Of a stretch of DNA of 64,000 nucleotides, positions 25,601 to 35,899 are shown piece by piece. The stretch is from Synchiropus splendidus. Lineage: Eukaryota; Chordata; Actinopteri; Syngnathiformes; Callionymidae. The stretch spans positions 11,861,501 to 11,925,500 of the forward strand of contig NC_071342.1 in the NCBI RefSeq assembly GCF_027744825.2. Direction: 5' to 3'. Position 1 is the first letter of the stretch. Each line of letters begins with the position of its first letter. The position numbers were made by a program, and so were the translations under genes. The notes beneath the pieces were generated by a model. The model made no database searches. It saw only the letters and a program-made list of their open reading frames with translations, and was not told the DNA's origin.

Positions 25601-28600
25601 GAAAACTGAAGCCCAATCCTGATAAGCTCTTCTTCAGCACCACTTCATGAGTGTTTTCTGTGGGATGGGAGAGGAACGTTTTTTGTTTTTTTTTTCATTT
25701 CGCTTCACGGGTAAAGCAAACAAAAGCAGGGGACTGTCCCTTTAATTAATGTCACTCAGTAAACAGTCAGCTTCAAGGTTTGAGCACACGCTGTCTTGGG
25801 GGAATGGAGCGGCGTCAACGCTCGATGATTCTGACAGCAACCACAATGTAACTGTCAGATGACTCACACTCACCTCTGGGCCATGTGTGCGTGTGCGTGT
25901 GTGTGTTCCATTGTGTGTGCGTGTCTGATACTTCTGCGCTGGATATTTTTCTCCCCCTCACCGTCGGTCACAAAGCTGTAGTCCTTCACTCGACCACTCA
26001 AGGTCGTTTCCACAGAGACTTCAGTCCTGGAGGGCTGTGTGTGTGTTGCACTGATGGCCGAGGGAGGCTGGGGGGAGTCTGATCTGGGATCCAAGATGAT
26101 GGTTGGTTCCCGATCTAACAGCAGGCTCACCACCTACAAGATCATGAGAATGATTTGCCGGACGTTAATAAAATGTATTTCAGCAGAAGGAAGCCTGTAG
26201 ATTTAAGCTTTGGTTCTGGGTTTCCCATTTATAGTTGCCATTATACCCACAGATCTGGAAGTAAGCTGAAAGTCCTTCAATAATTCATCGTTTACTTGAG
26301 ATCGGACTCACAGAAGGAGCTCAGAACCACAGCTGTTGCTAAGCGAGGGCAATCGTGTTGGCTTTACCTCCCCCGTGCGTTTCAGGCACTCCACAGCTTG
26401 CTGGTGAGTCACGCCCCGCAGGTTGGACCCGTCAACCTCCAGCAGTCTGTCACCTGTCATACGCACAAATCTCATCACCATCATTAGTAACAACAATATG
26501 TGTGTTTGACTCACACATCCACACAAATCAGTGTTGCTCATCTGAGCATAAACAAGCCGACAAAAGGAGGCAGCAACAAACCCATCAACCCTTCATGTTC
26601 AGAGCCTTTTTGCAGTTGTGTAAGTAGCTGACTTTTCATTTCAGTTTTCTCCTCGTATTTTGCAAATTTCCCTTAATCTTAGATTAATATTGTTGGATTA
26701 TGATTACCGGTCATAATGCGTCCATCTTGCTCAGCAGCGCCTCCTGGAACCAAACTCTTTATGTAGATTCCTCCATATCGTACACTGGTGTTGATTCCTC
26801 CCTTAAAAACAAAGGGGGATAAAATTATTGGCCGTGTTTTAAAGGCCCCAAACAGTAGCTGACCTCCACCTCATAATTATGGCAAAAGAGAAAATGACTC
26901 ACGGCCACACTGATGCCCAGACTGCCGTTGCTCTTCTTCAGCTCCACCATGAATCTCTCTCCTGTTTTCAGGCTCAAAACTGAGGGTGACCTTGGACAAA
27001 CTTCCTGCAACACAAATGAACCATGCGCCTGAGTGGAAATGTGGAACGTGACAGCTCAGTGTCCTGCAGGTTCGCTGACCTGTGCGTCATGTATTCGCAC
27101 GACTGGTATGTGAAGCCTCCTGCTCTGTTTCGGGGTGGCCATGCTGGACAGGGTGATGGCCTCCTCCAGTTCTTCCACGGCTGGACGGTACTCTGTTCCA
27201 CTGAGAGTTGTCTGAGATCCAAAACCCTTCTCTAGTGCCAAACCAAGTGTGCTTTGGCTGAGGGAATTCTTGCTGTCCCTCAAAGACTCTGTTCGGAGGA
27301 GACAAAAGGTTTATCCTCCTGGAGTCAATTGACAACACCGTGTCTTACGTTTTGGCTGCGAAACAATGAGCTCGATTTCATCCGGGCTGTTCTGTAGGAT
27401 GGCTGCAGCGTCGCTGAAGGTCACTCCCTCCAAGCTGATCTTATTCAGGGAGATGAGTCGCCCCCCTTCAAAAACACCCAACAATTGTTATCCGTTATCC
27501 ACCTTGCAAACGTATGTTCATGCTCCGTACCAGGTTTGATTCGCCCATCTTTATCCGCGGGTCCGTCAGGCACAATGGAAGCAATGAAGATCCCAAGGTC
27601 AAGTTTACCCGTATTGTCCTCTCCAACGATCACAAAGCCTGAAACAAGACCAGTGGGAAGTCGGCTTTTAGAGAATCAGATAATTGCCACCCAGCTCATC
27701 AATTTTACATGTGCTGGGAAGGAGCTCACCGAAGCCAAGTTTAGGGTCCTTCTTGATGGTGACACAGATGATCTCCCTCTCCGGTGGGGCTCTGGTCGGG
27801 GTGTCCACTGTGGATGTTTTTGCACACATGCAGTTGCATATCCATGAAAAATACATGTGAAATACATGATTTTACTGCAGCTCATTATTGTGCACGTATT
27901 TTTGTTGTATATTCCCCCTTAACATCCAGCATTTGGGGTTCATATTTGAAGTTTCCTGATGATGACTGATGTTACTGAGCATATAGGAATTAATTCTGTA
28001 TTTTTCCAGAATTGATTCTGCACTCTTGGGATGATAAAATGTTGAATGTTGATCATAAAAAAGACGTCTATTCACCTCGTATGGATGAAGAGGCATCTGA
28101 GTCCTGTTTCTGGAGAGAGACACTGGACATCATTCTAGGAATCGGCTCCGGAGTGCTTCAAAGCAAAAATACCATTTTAGGTTATGATCACTGCATATAA
28201 AGTCGGGGTTTGTTTTCAATTTTACCTCCAATATGGCCGATCCTTCAAGTCGCTGATGTCCCTAGATTCAGAATGAGACTCTTTCTCCCTCAACTCCCTG
28301 CTCATCTCTCGCCTTAGTTCCCTCTGCTGGCGGAGTCGCGCCTCCATCTTTGCAGTGATGTCTTCACAGGATTTGGAGATGGAGTCCTTTCGACCAGGCG
28401 ACAACCCAATGTGGTTCAACATTCCCTCGGAGCAGGACATTCTCTTCAAGTCGATGTTGTGTTGGTAGATGGACAAGCTGTCCTCTAAACATCATAAAAC
28501 CATATTCAGTTCTGGTTTTCTAACCCTGGGAAAAGTGTCCCACCTGGCATCATGCTGTGGTTGAGTTGTCGTGACGTCATCTCGCTGTGGAACTTGTGCT

Positions 28601-31600
28601 GTGCGGAGCAAAGGCTCAGCAGGTACTGTGCTATCTTCGAGCTCTCGGTCACAAAGCTGTGCTTCTTTCCGCTGGGCCCGCCACATTCTATGATGAGTTT
28701 GCGTCGCTGCAAGAACAAAAACAGAACACCAGAATAGACAACCAGAACTATGAGACACTGAAGATTTACCACTAAAAATATATGTTTACCCCGGTGGATA
28801 TGGAGTCTGTTTCTCTCCACAGAAAGCGCCTAGTGACAGCTCGGATGTGGTTCTTCATCTCATACACTACGATTCCTTTGGCACAGATTCCTAAAACCAG
28901 CTCGCCCACCACAGGCCTCTTTTCTCTCCCGACACGATGGAACATGACGCCGTACTCTGGTAGCTGCTGCGTTATCTGGTGAGATGAACACACTGAGCAA
29001 ATAGAGTTGCTTAAATAAATGTGGTCCCTTTGTACCTTCAAGTACTCTATCTCTGCCTCCTCTGGAAGCATTTGCGAATGACTTGCATGTAGTCTTGGCA
29101 ACTCTTCTTTAACGTTGGGCAAAGCCAGTTTTTCCAGCATCCTCTTTGACACATAGTGCTCTGGTTGATAATAGTTCTTACCATACAACTGAGACAGACA
29201 CACAGGTTTATGTACAACACTGTTAGAGAGGCAATGCAGCGGTTACCAGTCATGAACGTACCTCAGGCAGGTAATCCCCGAACTCAGCTTGGAGGGCGAG
29301 AGCTGCTAAAAACAAGCCAGTCTCTTCATTACAGTAAAGTCTGTCTTCCAAAATATCCTTCCGCATCTGCAAGTAGTACTGGTGGCGGGTGAGTTTGTGT
29401 CTGCGGAAGAGAAAGTTCCTTAGCTGCGCTCCCATAACCTCATCGTAGATTTTTAGTTTACTCACAGAATAAAAGAGATGTCGTCAACAAAGAACTTGAC
29501 GCGGAGGAAAACCAAAAAAGAAGTCATCTGCCCTTTTTTCCAACTGTCAGGGGCGACTTTGGATATTTTTGTTTCATGTTCCAAAAAGAAATATTCATCA
29601 TCTGTAAGATCGCAAGTATAACAGTTCAAGTAAATCCTGCTAGATAACAAAAGGATTATCAATTATTTATTTGACAGTTGCCAAACCAATCTGAACTCAA
29701 TAATTAAAATGAATTTAACAATGTTATTTGTTATATCACCTCACTTTTCTTTTTTTTGGATAAATATTTCGAATGTTAAGGCAAGGAATTCTGCAGAACA
29801 ACTTAATTTTTTTGTCAGTGACACAAAATATTGTAGTGCCGAACCGTGCCGAGCAAAAACACAAAACAACACAATGCAGTACAACAACTACAGTACAACT
29901 GACTGAGTGTACACAGTCACAAAGCCATTGCTGCTTCAAGTGAAACATTTGACTGACGCCAAATGTTTGGATTGTTTGTCTTGACTGGGAAAGATGGTGG
30001 CTATGTCAGCAGTTGTGATAGAGTTATGATACTATCCTTACACTTTATAGTTGATGCTAAATGTTCTTAATAAATACGAGGAAACATCGATAAGCCATGT
30101 TGGGATTGCATAATGTATTCTTCAATTTAAGCGTTTTTTTCCATGAAATGAGCCATTTTCATTGCTTTAAATTGTCTTAGTATTTTTCCCAGCAGCAGTA
30201 CAGACTGAAGCACTAAATGCAACCTGGCGCGCTCCTCAAGTACACCTCGAACGACCCGCTCTCTCTTACCATCTAGAAAGGCAAGACCAAAGTAGAAGTG
30301 TTCCACTAAGTTTGCGTGAGCCACCACCATGTCAAACACGTCTCTGGCTTTGGACTTTATGTCACAGCGAACCACCACATATTGTCCGTTGGGCATCACA
30401 ACAGTCACTTCTCTCTGAGACGAACATGAGCGGCCCTTTCTGGACTGGGATGGAGATACACACACACACACAAACCAACACAAAAATGTAAACGGTACAG
30501 TAGAGTGCACATGCAGACAGTAACAACTAACGTGCAGTCAATACAAACTGTGATATAATTAGATTTATTTACCACAATTGATCCTGGAAGCTCCAAAACA
30601 ATCTGCTCCTCTGACATCCGGATAAATTCTGGACCTAAAGCCTGAGAAATGACGAGTCCGAGTAAACACATTTTTCTGTCTTCACGGGTGGGACTTAAAA
30701 AAAAAAAAAAAAAAAAAAAAAGATTTTAAAATAAGTTACTTGCGATTAGTCAGATTTTAATATTTGATACCAGATCGATCAAATTCATGTTGAGTCTGTA
30801 CTCCATTTCACATTGTACATTTCTGTGCACCACTGCCAGGTGCACTGAGACAAAGTTTAGGCACAATTTATCTGTTATTTGCATCAATTATTATGATTTT
30901 CCTGTAGTTATTTCATCAAAATGAATGCACTGAAGTCCCAGCCTAAAATTATTTAGATCCTTAAAACCGCTCTTACCTTGGATTTCTTCTGACTCAGACT
31001 GAGTGAGGACTCGCTGAAGGTGATGGACGGACTGTGCGACCGCCCCGGAGTTTTGGGGGAGATGTCATGTTGGGGGCTTCGACCCAACCAACTGCAGGTA
31101 CTGTCCCTGTGACGAACCCCTCTTGGAAGTCTAGGAGGAGGCAGAGATGATGTAATTGGCGTGTCAAAAAGTCACGCTCAGTACAATGTCATGTCCTCTG
31201 ACGGTCAGCGCCGGCGATGGATGGTCTGGTTTTGTTGACGTGTGCAAAAGCCAATCTCAGTGTATCACTGGTACATGTGCAAGAGGTTTAAATATAACAC
31301 ATGCCTCTCCAGAGAACTCTGGTACAAAGGTGAACTTCGTGGTCTGTGTTTCCAAGACCTCTGAGGTAGACTCCCTAAAAATCAAAGAAATTTTACATGG
31401 AGACATTTTGGTGCAGACAGATGAAAGGTCTGAAAAGGTCACTTTTCTCTTCATACCTGACTTTGAGTCAGAGTCTGTCGAGTATCTCCGTCCTTCCCCA
31501 AAACTTTCATTGAAGTCGGAAAATGGGCCGCGCTTCCCTGTCCACGGCAGACAGAACACAGCAAATGACATCAATGTGAGATTCCTGTCCACACAATCTA

Positions 31601-33934
31601 GACGTTACGATGTTTGGACAGAAGGAACGCCAGCGCAGAGTTTAGCCTGTAGTATCCGCCTTTGCTATCCGATTATTGGCTGTCGCAACAACTTAATCCT
31701 GGACTTGCTTCGGGTTAAGACTTTAAGCCCGTTGACCTGGAAGTTGTGGAACAATGACTAAAAATGTAGATTCGGGCAATTTTTATTTGATATGACTGTC
31801 TTGAACAATGAATGCTCTTTTTAAATGTTCAAATTGAAACATCAAAGCAGCGTCAGATTTCTGATGCTATGATACTGTTTTAATCAGATGAACTAATTGT
31901 TGCTTTCTTCAGTTAATTGAGACTAATTGGTGACGCTAAATTGTCTGCTGTGTGATAGCGATCTGCCCGCCGGTGTCCTCCGCCTCTTTGCTAGTGTAGC
32001 TGGGAAAGTTTCCAAAGAACAGGCAGAAGATGAGGAATAAATGAATTTTCCATCCATCTAGAATGTAGATCGGAACCGAGTGCCAGTATCAGCATTAGAT
32101 ACTTGGGACATGCTGCATAAGCCCATTTTATGAGCTGCCACCCAAATTATAATATTATTATAAGTCATTTAAAGAGATGATAAAGTATTACTTAAAATAT
32201 ACGTTTTCATCTGGCAAAGTTTTCTATGGATATTTCTAATATTTTAAGTGTGAATGGATACTTTTTTTTGGGCCAAATCATGCCTATCTAGTAAAGTGCA
32301 ACAAATACAAATGTGGTTTCCTAGTCAGCATCTGTGTCCTCAAATTCAGCAGAAGATATTTTTCGGATTAGGATGAAAAAGCCATTAAAAACAGTGCTAT
32401 GTCATCTGAAAGTAGCAGCCACATTATCGTTCCCAGCACAACTCTTTGGCTAAAACATAAATTCCTGTTGCAATATGGGAGGCGTGATTGGTAGGAAGCT
32501 CCTCCGGTCTCCTCTGACCTCCATCCCTCCATCCTCATCTCCTCAAATTCTACATCAATCTGCTGTCACTGAGCTGACGCTTCACTTAACTTCGTCCAGG
32601 TGAAGCAGTTGTATGCGTTTCAGTGCTCACCATGAAGCCTTTCTCTGATCATCTGGCTTCGGCCACTGAGAAGAATGCCGCTGTCTGGAGGAGTTTCATT
32701 GTCCATCTGGAGGAGAGGGATCGCTTTTTTTCAGTGATCATAAGGGTTAGCAGGATTTGATCCAATGTACATGTGTTATGAATATCCTGGTTAACAACAG
32801 AACGTAAGTTGTCCGAGTGCCGCCTCACTGATTCATGGAAGACCTCCTCCACCAGGTGTCGGATGACATTGGCAGGCGGTGGCAGGATGGAGGCTTTTTG
32901 GTGAGATTCGCAGGCTTCCAGGATGGAGCTGAGATTGGCCCTGCGATGGGACAGATCCTCGCACATGCTGAGCAGCAGGCTGTTGAGACGATCACTCAGC
33001 TGGACCGGCTGAGACGGAGCAGGACCGGCAGCGGTGGATCGAAAGCGAGACCACATGATGAAATGACTGGTCTGAAAAAGCTTGCAGCAAAAGAGTACTG
33101 ACCTGATTTTGAGGTAGATGAAAATCAACTGACCAGTAGAGAGTCATACCCAGTGAATACACCAGCATCTGTGTATAAATATACGTGTTACATAACCGTG
33201 CTATATTATAGCATCTGTACAAATAATATATTGCAACTAATTCGGTGCATTTATAAATTATATGAAATACAGTCTGTTAAATCGCAAATACAAAGAAATA
33301 ACTTCAAATTTGGGGTGTGATGTCAAGGGTTGTTTGAACAGAACACAACAGGAAGCTACTGCTGAGTAATTGTGTTTTCAACTGCAGAACATTTTATCTC
33401 TATGATACAGTTCTCAGGTCTGGTCACTAGGTGGCAGGATGATCTGGTATATTTCACAGAACAAGAAACTCCGACCTGCAAACCGCGTCCCCTCCTTATA
33501 GACGTGGCATCAGGTGTCACGTGCCGCATAGAGGCAATTGCACTAACCCTCTCTATGGCAGGTTTGGTTGAGCTGGCGCGACCATGGAGCATCTCCGGAG
33601 CGGTGAAGGTGGACACGTCATCGGAGAGGCCACAGCTCTTAAACGCTAAGGTACCGGTGACTGACAGCAACAAGGAGGACGGACTGATGATGCTGCACAT
33701 ATTGTTGTGACCTGCAACACAAGAAGTCACATCTCAAATGTGAAATATGTGAACTAAAAGTGAGTTTTGACTCAGCAGTTGACGTTAAAAGGTAGTGCAA
33801 CGACGTTTACCTTTGTAGTAGACATCCACTAAAGACTCTGCAGTGAGCAGCAGCAGAGACCAGACCTCCTCCTCCAGCAGGGGGCCCCCTCGGGCTTCCA
33901 GTACTTCAGCTAATGTCACGAAGGTGCTGCTCAT
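14921..33934 (-). CDS. Scaffold protein tyrosine phosphatase, fused FRMPD2-PTPN20 type (PTPN13-like)
   Basis: Non-receptor tyrosine phosphatase with the PTPN13 plan: KIND (aa ~1-200), FERM (~305-640), PDZ1-3 (~760-1180), Pro/Glu-rich linker, PDZ4-6 (~1550-1885), PTP (~2080-2350). PTPN13 relatives act at membranes and junctions. I read 45 coding exons joined by canonical splice sites in matching phase, about 2,350 aa against 2,485 for human PTPN13. The start is the ATG at 33934, whose following residues align with the PTPN13 N-terminus ([17 protein letters not shown]). The stop is at 14921-14923. The PTP end ([13 protein letters not shown]) is closer to remembered PTPN20 than to PTPN13, and the neighbours mapk8 and arhgap22 match human 10q11, so I call it the undivided ancestor-like form of FRMPD2 plus PTPN20. 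Uncertainty: at least one linker exon between 31457 and 31130 is unresolved. Database names could be ptpn20, frmpd2 or ptpn13-like. Confidence 0.88.
18480..20447 (-). CDS. Exons between PDZ6 and the phosphatase domain
   Basis: Exons 20447-20347, 19083-19022, 18978-18845, 18784-18636 and 18570-18480. Phases run 0, 2, 1, 0 and 1, and all joints keep an open frame. The last two exons start the PTP region: an N-terminal helical part ([12 protein letters not shown]) and the [10 protein letters not shown] block common to all classical PTPs. This is the stretch where two separate mammalian genes would meet, and the frame is continuous across it. Confidence 0.78.
19150..20015. mobile_element. TTAA-flanked non-autonomous element (piggyBac-like) in an intron
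   Basis: The left end reads TTAAAGGTCCCATATTATGC. The right end, reverse-complemented from about 20016, reads TTTAAAGGTCCTGTAGTATG. The ends are therefore imperfect inverted repeats bordered by TTAA, as in piggyBac elements. The interior (about 830 bp) has no transposase frame. The left motif is a common sight in teleost genomes, as I remember it. The element sits wholly inside the intron between phosphatase exons 20447-20347 and 19083-19022 and does not touch splice sites. Confidence 0.6.
20530..21012 (-). CDS. Extra (sixth) PDZ domain exons
   Basis: Exons 21012-20851 and 20779-20530. They encode a complete PDZ fold: [20 protein letters not shown] (binding loop GLGF), [20 protein letters not shown], then [18 protein letters not shown] and AVQLTICRD. 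It lies after PDZ5, in the stretch where mammalian PTPN13 has only a linker before its phosphatase domain. It may correspond to a FRMPD2 or PTPN20-lineage PDZ; I cannot align it here. Confidence 0.82.
22106..22149 (+). repeat. CA dinucleotide microsatellite
   Basis: About 20 CA units with single TA interruptions, inside an intron of the phosphatase gene. A second, interrupted GT array lies at about 25884-25925, next to the acceptor of the PDZ3 exon region. Confidence 0.9.
22712..22922 (-). CDS. PDZ5 exon
   Basis: One exon encodes most of PDZ5: [38 protein letters not shown] and [12 protein letters not shown]. It corresponds to PTPN13 PDZ5 (GMTLEEVNRALD). Three small exons follow: 22635-22598, 22372-22286 (a W/K-rich piece, [16 protein letters not shown]) and 21663-21602. 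Confidence 0.82.
22994..23521 (-). CDS. PDZ4 exons
   Basis: Exons 23521-23351 and 23168-22994. The binding loop is [13 protein letters not shown], with [20 protein letters not shown] and [15 protein letters not shown], tracking PTPN13 PDZ4 (GSLGFTVTKG, DPAKSDGRLKPGDRL). The second exon also encodes the short inter-domain piece that ends [10 protein letters not shown] and opens PDZ5. Confidence 0.85.
23666..24940 (-). CDS. Pro/Ser-rich and acidic linker exons between PDZ3 and PDZ4
   Basis: Two large exons, 24940-24417 (524 nt) and 24245-23666 (580 nt), about 368 aa in total. The first has a run of SPP/SPT repeats and a Glu/Lys tract ([12 protein letters not shown]). The second is Ser/Thr/Pro-rich and ends with an Asp/Glu stretch ([13 protein letters not shown]). 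The linker is disordered-looking with no domain. Their size matches the long linker in the same place in PTPN13, and low-complexity expansion explains the long open frames on the opposite strand. Confidence 0.82.
25009..25657 (-). CDS. PDZ3 exons
   Basis: Exons 25657-25449 and 25107-25009. The binding loop is [11 protein letters not shown], followed by [17 protein letters not shown] and [12 protein letters not shown]. The domain finishes with [17 protein letters not shown], which matches the PTPN13 PDZ3 end (APEVFLLLCRPPPGVL). Confidence 0.85.
26368..27004 (-). CDS. PDZ2 exons
   Basis: Exons 27004-26903, 26801-26708 and 26453-26368. The domain reads [36 protein letters not shown] and [19 protein letters not shown]. 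It aligns with PTPN13 PDZ2 (GGVNTSVRHGGIYVK), a domain known for binding Fas and RIL/APC-type C-termini in mammals; partner specificity here is not known. The domain ends in the next exon, 26133-25962 ([10 protein letters not shown]), which also carries a conserved VKDYSFVTD motif before PDZ3. Confidence 0.85.
27349..27807 (-). CDS. PDZ1 exons
   Basis: Exons 27807-27730, 27638-27531 and 27465-27349, all phase 1. The carboxylate-binding loop region is [13 protein letters not shown], followed by [20 protein letters not shown] and [14 protein letters not shown], closely following PTPN13 PDZ1. At the second junction the usual GDRL reads GGRL because the acceptor falls in a run of G. A linker exon (27288-27080) separates PDZ1 from PDZ2. 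Confidence 0.85.
28544..30641 (-). CDS. FERM-domain exons of the FRMPD2-PTPN20-type gene
   Basis: Seven exons: 30641-30573, 30444-30270, 29601-29466, 29400-29262, 29188-29036, 28975-28790 and 28706-28544, all phase-compatible. They encode a full three-lobed FERM domain: the ubiquitin-like lobe ([38 protein letters not shown]), the acyl-CoA-binding-protein-like lobe ([31 protein letters not shown]) and the PH-like lobe ([31 protein letters not shown]). Such domains bind phosphoinositides and the tails of membrane proteins. Two further exons, 28484-28226 (charged helical [19 protein letters not shown]) and 28155-28076, lead to PDZ1. Confidence 0.88.
30697..30721 (+). repeat. Poly(A) run of 25 bases
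   Basis: An uninterrupted A run in the intron upstream of the first FERM exon. On the minus (coding) strand it is poly(T), about 55 nt upstream of the FERM exon acceptor, and may serve as an extended polypyrimidine tract. No SINE body was recognised beside it. Confidence 0.8.
30977..32706 (-). CDS. KIND-FERM linker exons (partly unresolved)
   Basis: Exon 32706-32631 (ends QMIRERLH, phase 1), exon 31537-31457 (serine-rich, phase 1 at both ends) and exon 31130-30977 (begins phase 2, ends KKSK, phase 0). The mismatch between the last two phases means one more exon of length 1 modulo 3 is missing, probably in 31456-31131. The minus strand stays open there and could supply a segment such as [12 protein letters not shown], but no strong donor in the needed phase was seen. 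The linker is low in conservation and has no domain. Confidence 0.55.
32829..33934 (-). CDS. KIND-domain exons of the FRMPD2-PTPN20-type gene
   Basis: Four exons: 33934-33811 (with the start codon), 33711-33548, 33168-33103 and 33071-32829, with phases 1, 0, 0 and 0. They encode a KIND (kinase non-catalytic C-lobe) domain. Recognisable blocks are [19 protein letters not shown] and [14 protein letters not shown], the last matching the PTPN13 segment [18 protein letters not shown] domains are catalytically dead protein-interaction modules. The first coding exon has an acceptor after 33959, so 24 nt of 5' UTR precede the ATG in that exon. Confidence 0.85.
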
Positions 33935-35306
33935 CCTGCACACATTCCTAATATGCACCTGAGAGAGGAAATCACTCATCCAGTATTGATGAATAGGAGT
34001 ATTGTTCCAACAGGACCATCAACAGGATCCAATCGGCCTCAGCTAAAGCGTGTCCAGAAGGTGTTGAGGGCCATCTGGTGTTCAGTCATGAGGGGTGGTC
34101 ATGGGAATCTCCAATGGAAATAGTCTGTTCCAAGAATTCTGACTAGATTATCTTTGTCCATTAGTCTCAGTGTTGCTGCTCTTCCTGCACGCCCAGGTCC
34201 TAATAGGCTTTCTGCTGACCCCGGGGCCCTTATGAGGAGCTGCAACACTGTCATCCTCCTGTGTTGTGTTGTAAAACACAGCACGCTATTGAGCTTTAGA
34301 GTCGCACTTCATTCAAGCAAAACGGATACTCACTAGAAGACGCGCACAACACGCAGTCATTATCAAAGTCCATGATGATTGTAAAAGTTTTGCTTGTTTA
34401 CATTGTTTATGGCACAAAAATAGCATTGGCTGTAACATACCTTGAAGCATCTATTTGCCTTGCCCACTGCATGTTTACTCAAATGAATTGAACTGAAGTG
34501 GAATATTCCCAATCCCACGACAACAATCAGTCTCCCAGTGACGGCGACTCAATTACTTTAGACCTGATTAAATCCTTCTTTTAAACTGAACTCATCCTCT
34601 GCTTACAACGCCTACATTGTTGACTTCAAGGTTGTTTAAAAGAGACCAGGAGTGGCCTTTAACAAAATTACTGGCCGACACAGGCTCCATTGTAAACAAT
34701 CTAAAGGTGCCCAATAACACAACGAGTGATATGACAGTATGAAAGTAGCCCTGTGTGTCTCACTTATTACAGTGGGTTGGTCTACAGGTGCATGCTGCTG
34801 CAGTGAGGTTGTAAAAACTGGACTCACATTGTGCTTTGTTTCCATGGGACTCTTTATTATGTAAGTGTTTTTCCTCATGCAACACTTATTTCAATTCCAT
34901 TTTATAGACAGTTATCTTTTTCTCTGTATAATTAACTTGCACTATAGGAGTCACACTTCTCATAGCATATATGTGGTGAGATTTACGAGCCACTCCACAG
35001 TTTTGATGGTGATAGTATTTTCTGATGAAAATCCAGGCTGCATTCGGCGATGCTGCTACTATCAACAGCATGGAATGGAGGACACTGGAATTAGGACAGC
35101 ACATTCCATGACAGGTCGCAGCCAACTTGTCCACTAAACAACCACGATTAAGATGTCCCAGTGATGGTTTTAGGGCCTAAGTGGGGTCTTGTCTTATAGG
35201 TGTATTTCAGTGGAAACCTGTGAATGTTTCAAACGGCGATCATGTGTCTGACACAGCAGCAGCAGCAGCGGTGGAGGTGATGATGGCAGTGATAAAGACA
35301 CCTTAC

Positions 35307-35450
35307 CTGGTGAGATATGCACCGATGCCAGCGGTCTGACTCTTGGTATTGTCTTCAGCGCTGCCACCTCGGATCCGAAATAATCCTCCTGATCATCGCA
35401 TTGCTGAGCGGTGAAGGCAGCTCCCCTCCGGCAGGTAAATCATCAATGAC
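35307..35450 (-). promoter_or_regulatory. Probable 5' noncoding exon and promoter side of the phosphatase gene
   Basis: On the minus strand a strong donor (CACCAG/gtaagg) ends an exon at 35307, which can splice to the acceptor before 33958. No long open frame continues into the coding part; a short upstream ORF (MIRRIISDP...) stops inside the exon, so it is read as 5' UTR. The upstream edge at 35450 is arbitrary. The region 35340-35900 is relatively CpG-rich, which fits a promoter. 5' RACE or RNA-seq would fix the start. Confidence 0.5.
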
Positions 35451-35899
35451 ATTCAGTAGAAATGGAGCCCCGTTCATCTGAGCTGCTGCCACCAGCGCCA
35501 TACGCTCAAGATCTGAAACTTTTTGCTGTAATTGGCGCTATTCTTAGTCCCCTCGTCTTTAAACACTTAATTGGATCAGCTTCGCAGTTTGACAGCGACA
35601 GGTCAGAGCCACCAATAGCGGGGTGGCGTGCGATCAGCGCACCGATTTACCTAATCCGTCTGACGCCCAGAAGGTGCGGTGGAAACGCGGCGGTAGGTGC
35701 ACTGCACACTAGCCTGAGAAGGACGAACGACCTCGGGACTGTGGTCCGCTCGAAGGGGCTGCTCCCTCACGATGATCATAACACTGCGGTCCCTCATCGA
35801 GCAAGGGGTAAGACGCCGTAGTAGTGGTCCTCCGCCACGCCGCGTTACTGCGCGCAGCTACTCCTCCGCAGGCCCCGGGGCATCTGCGCAGGGACAAGG

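Noticed and set aside
14921..33934. Plain ptpn13 orthologue
   Set aside because: Overall architecture agrees, but the C-terminal sequence, the extra PDZ and the mapk8/arhgap22 neighbours point to the FRMPD2-PTPN20 sister. Kept as the main alternative.
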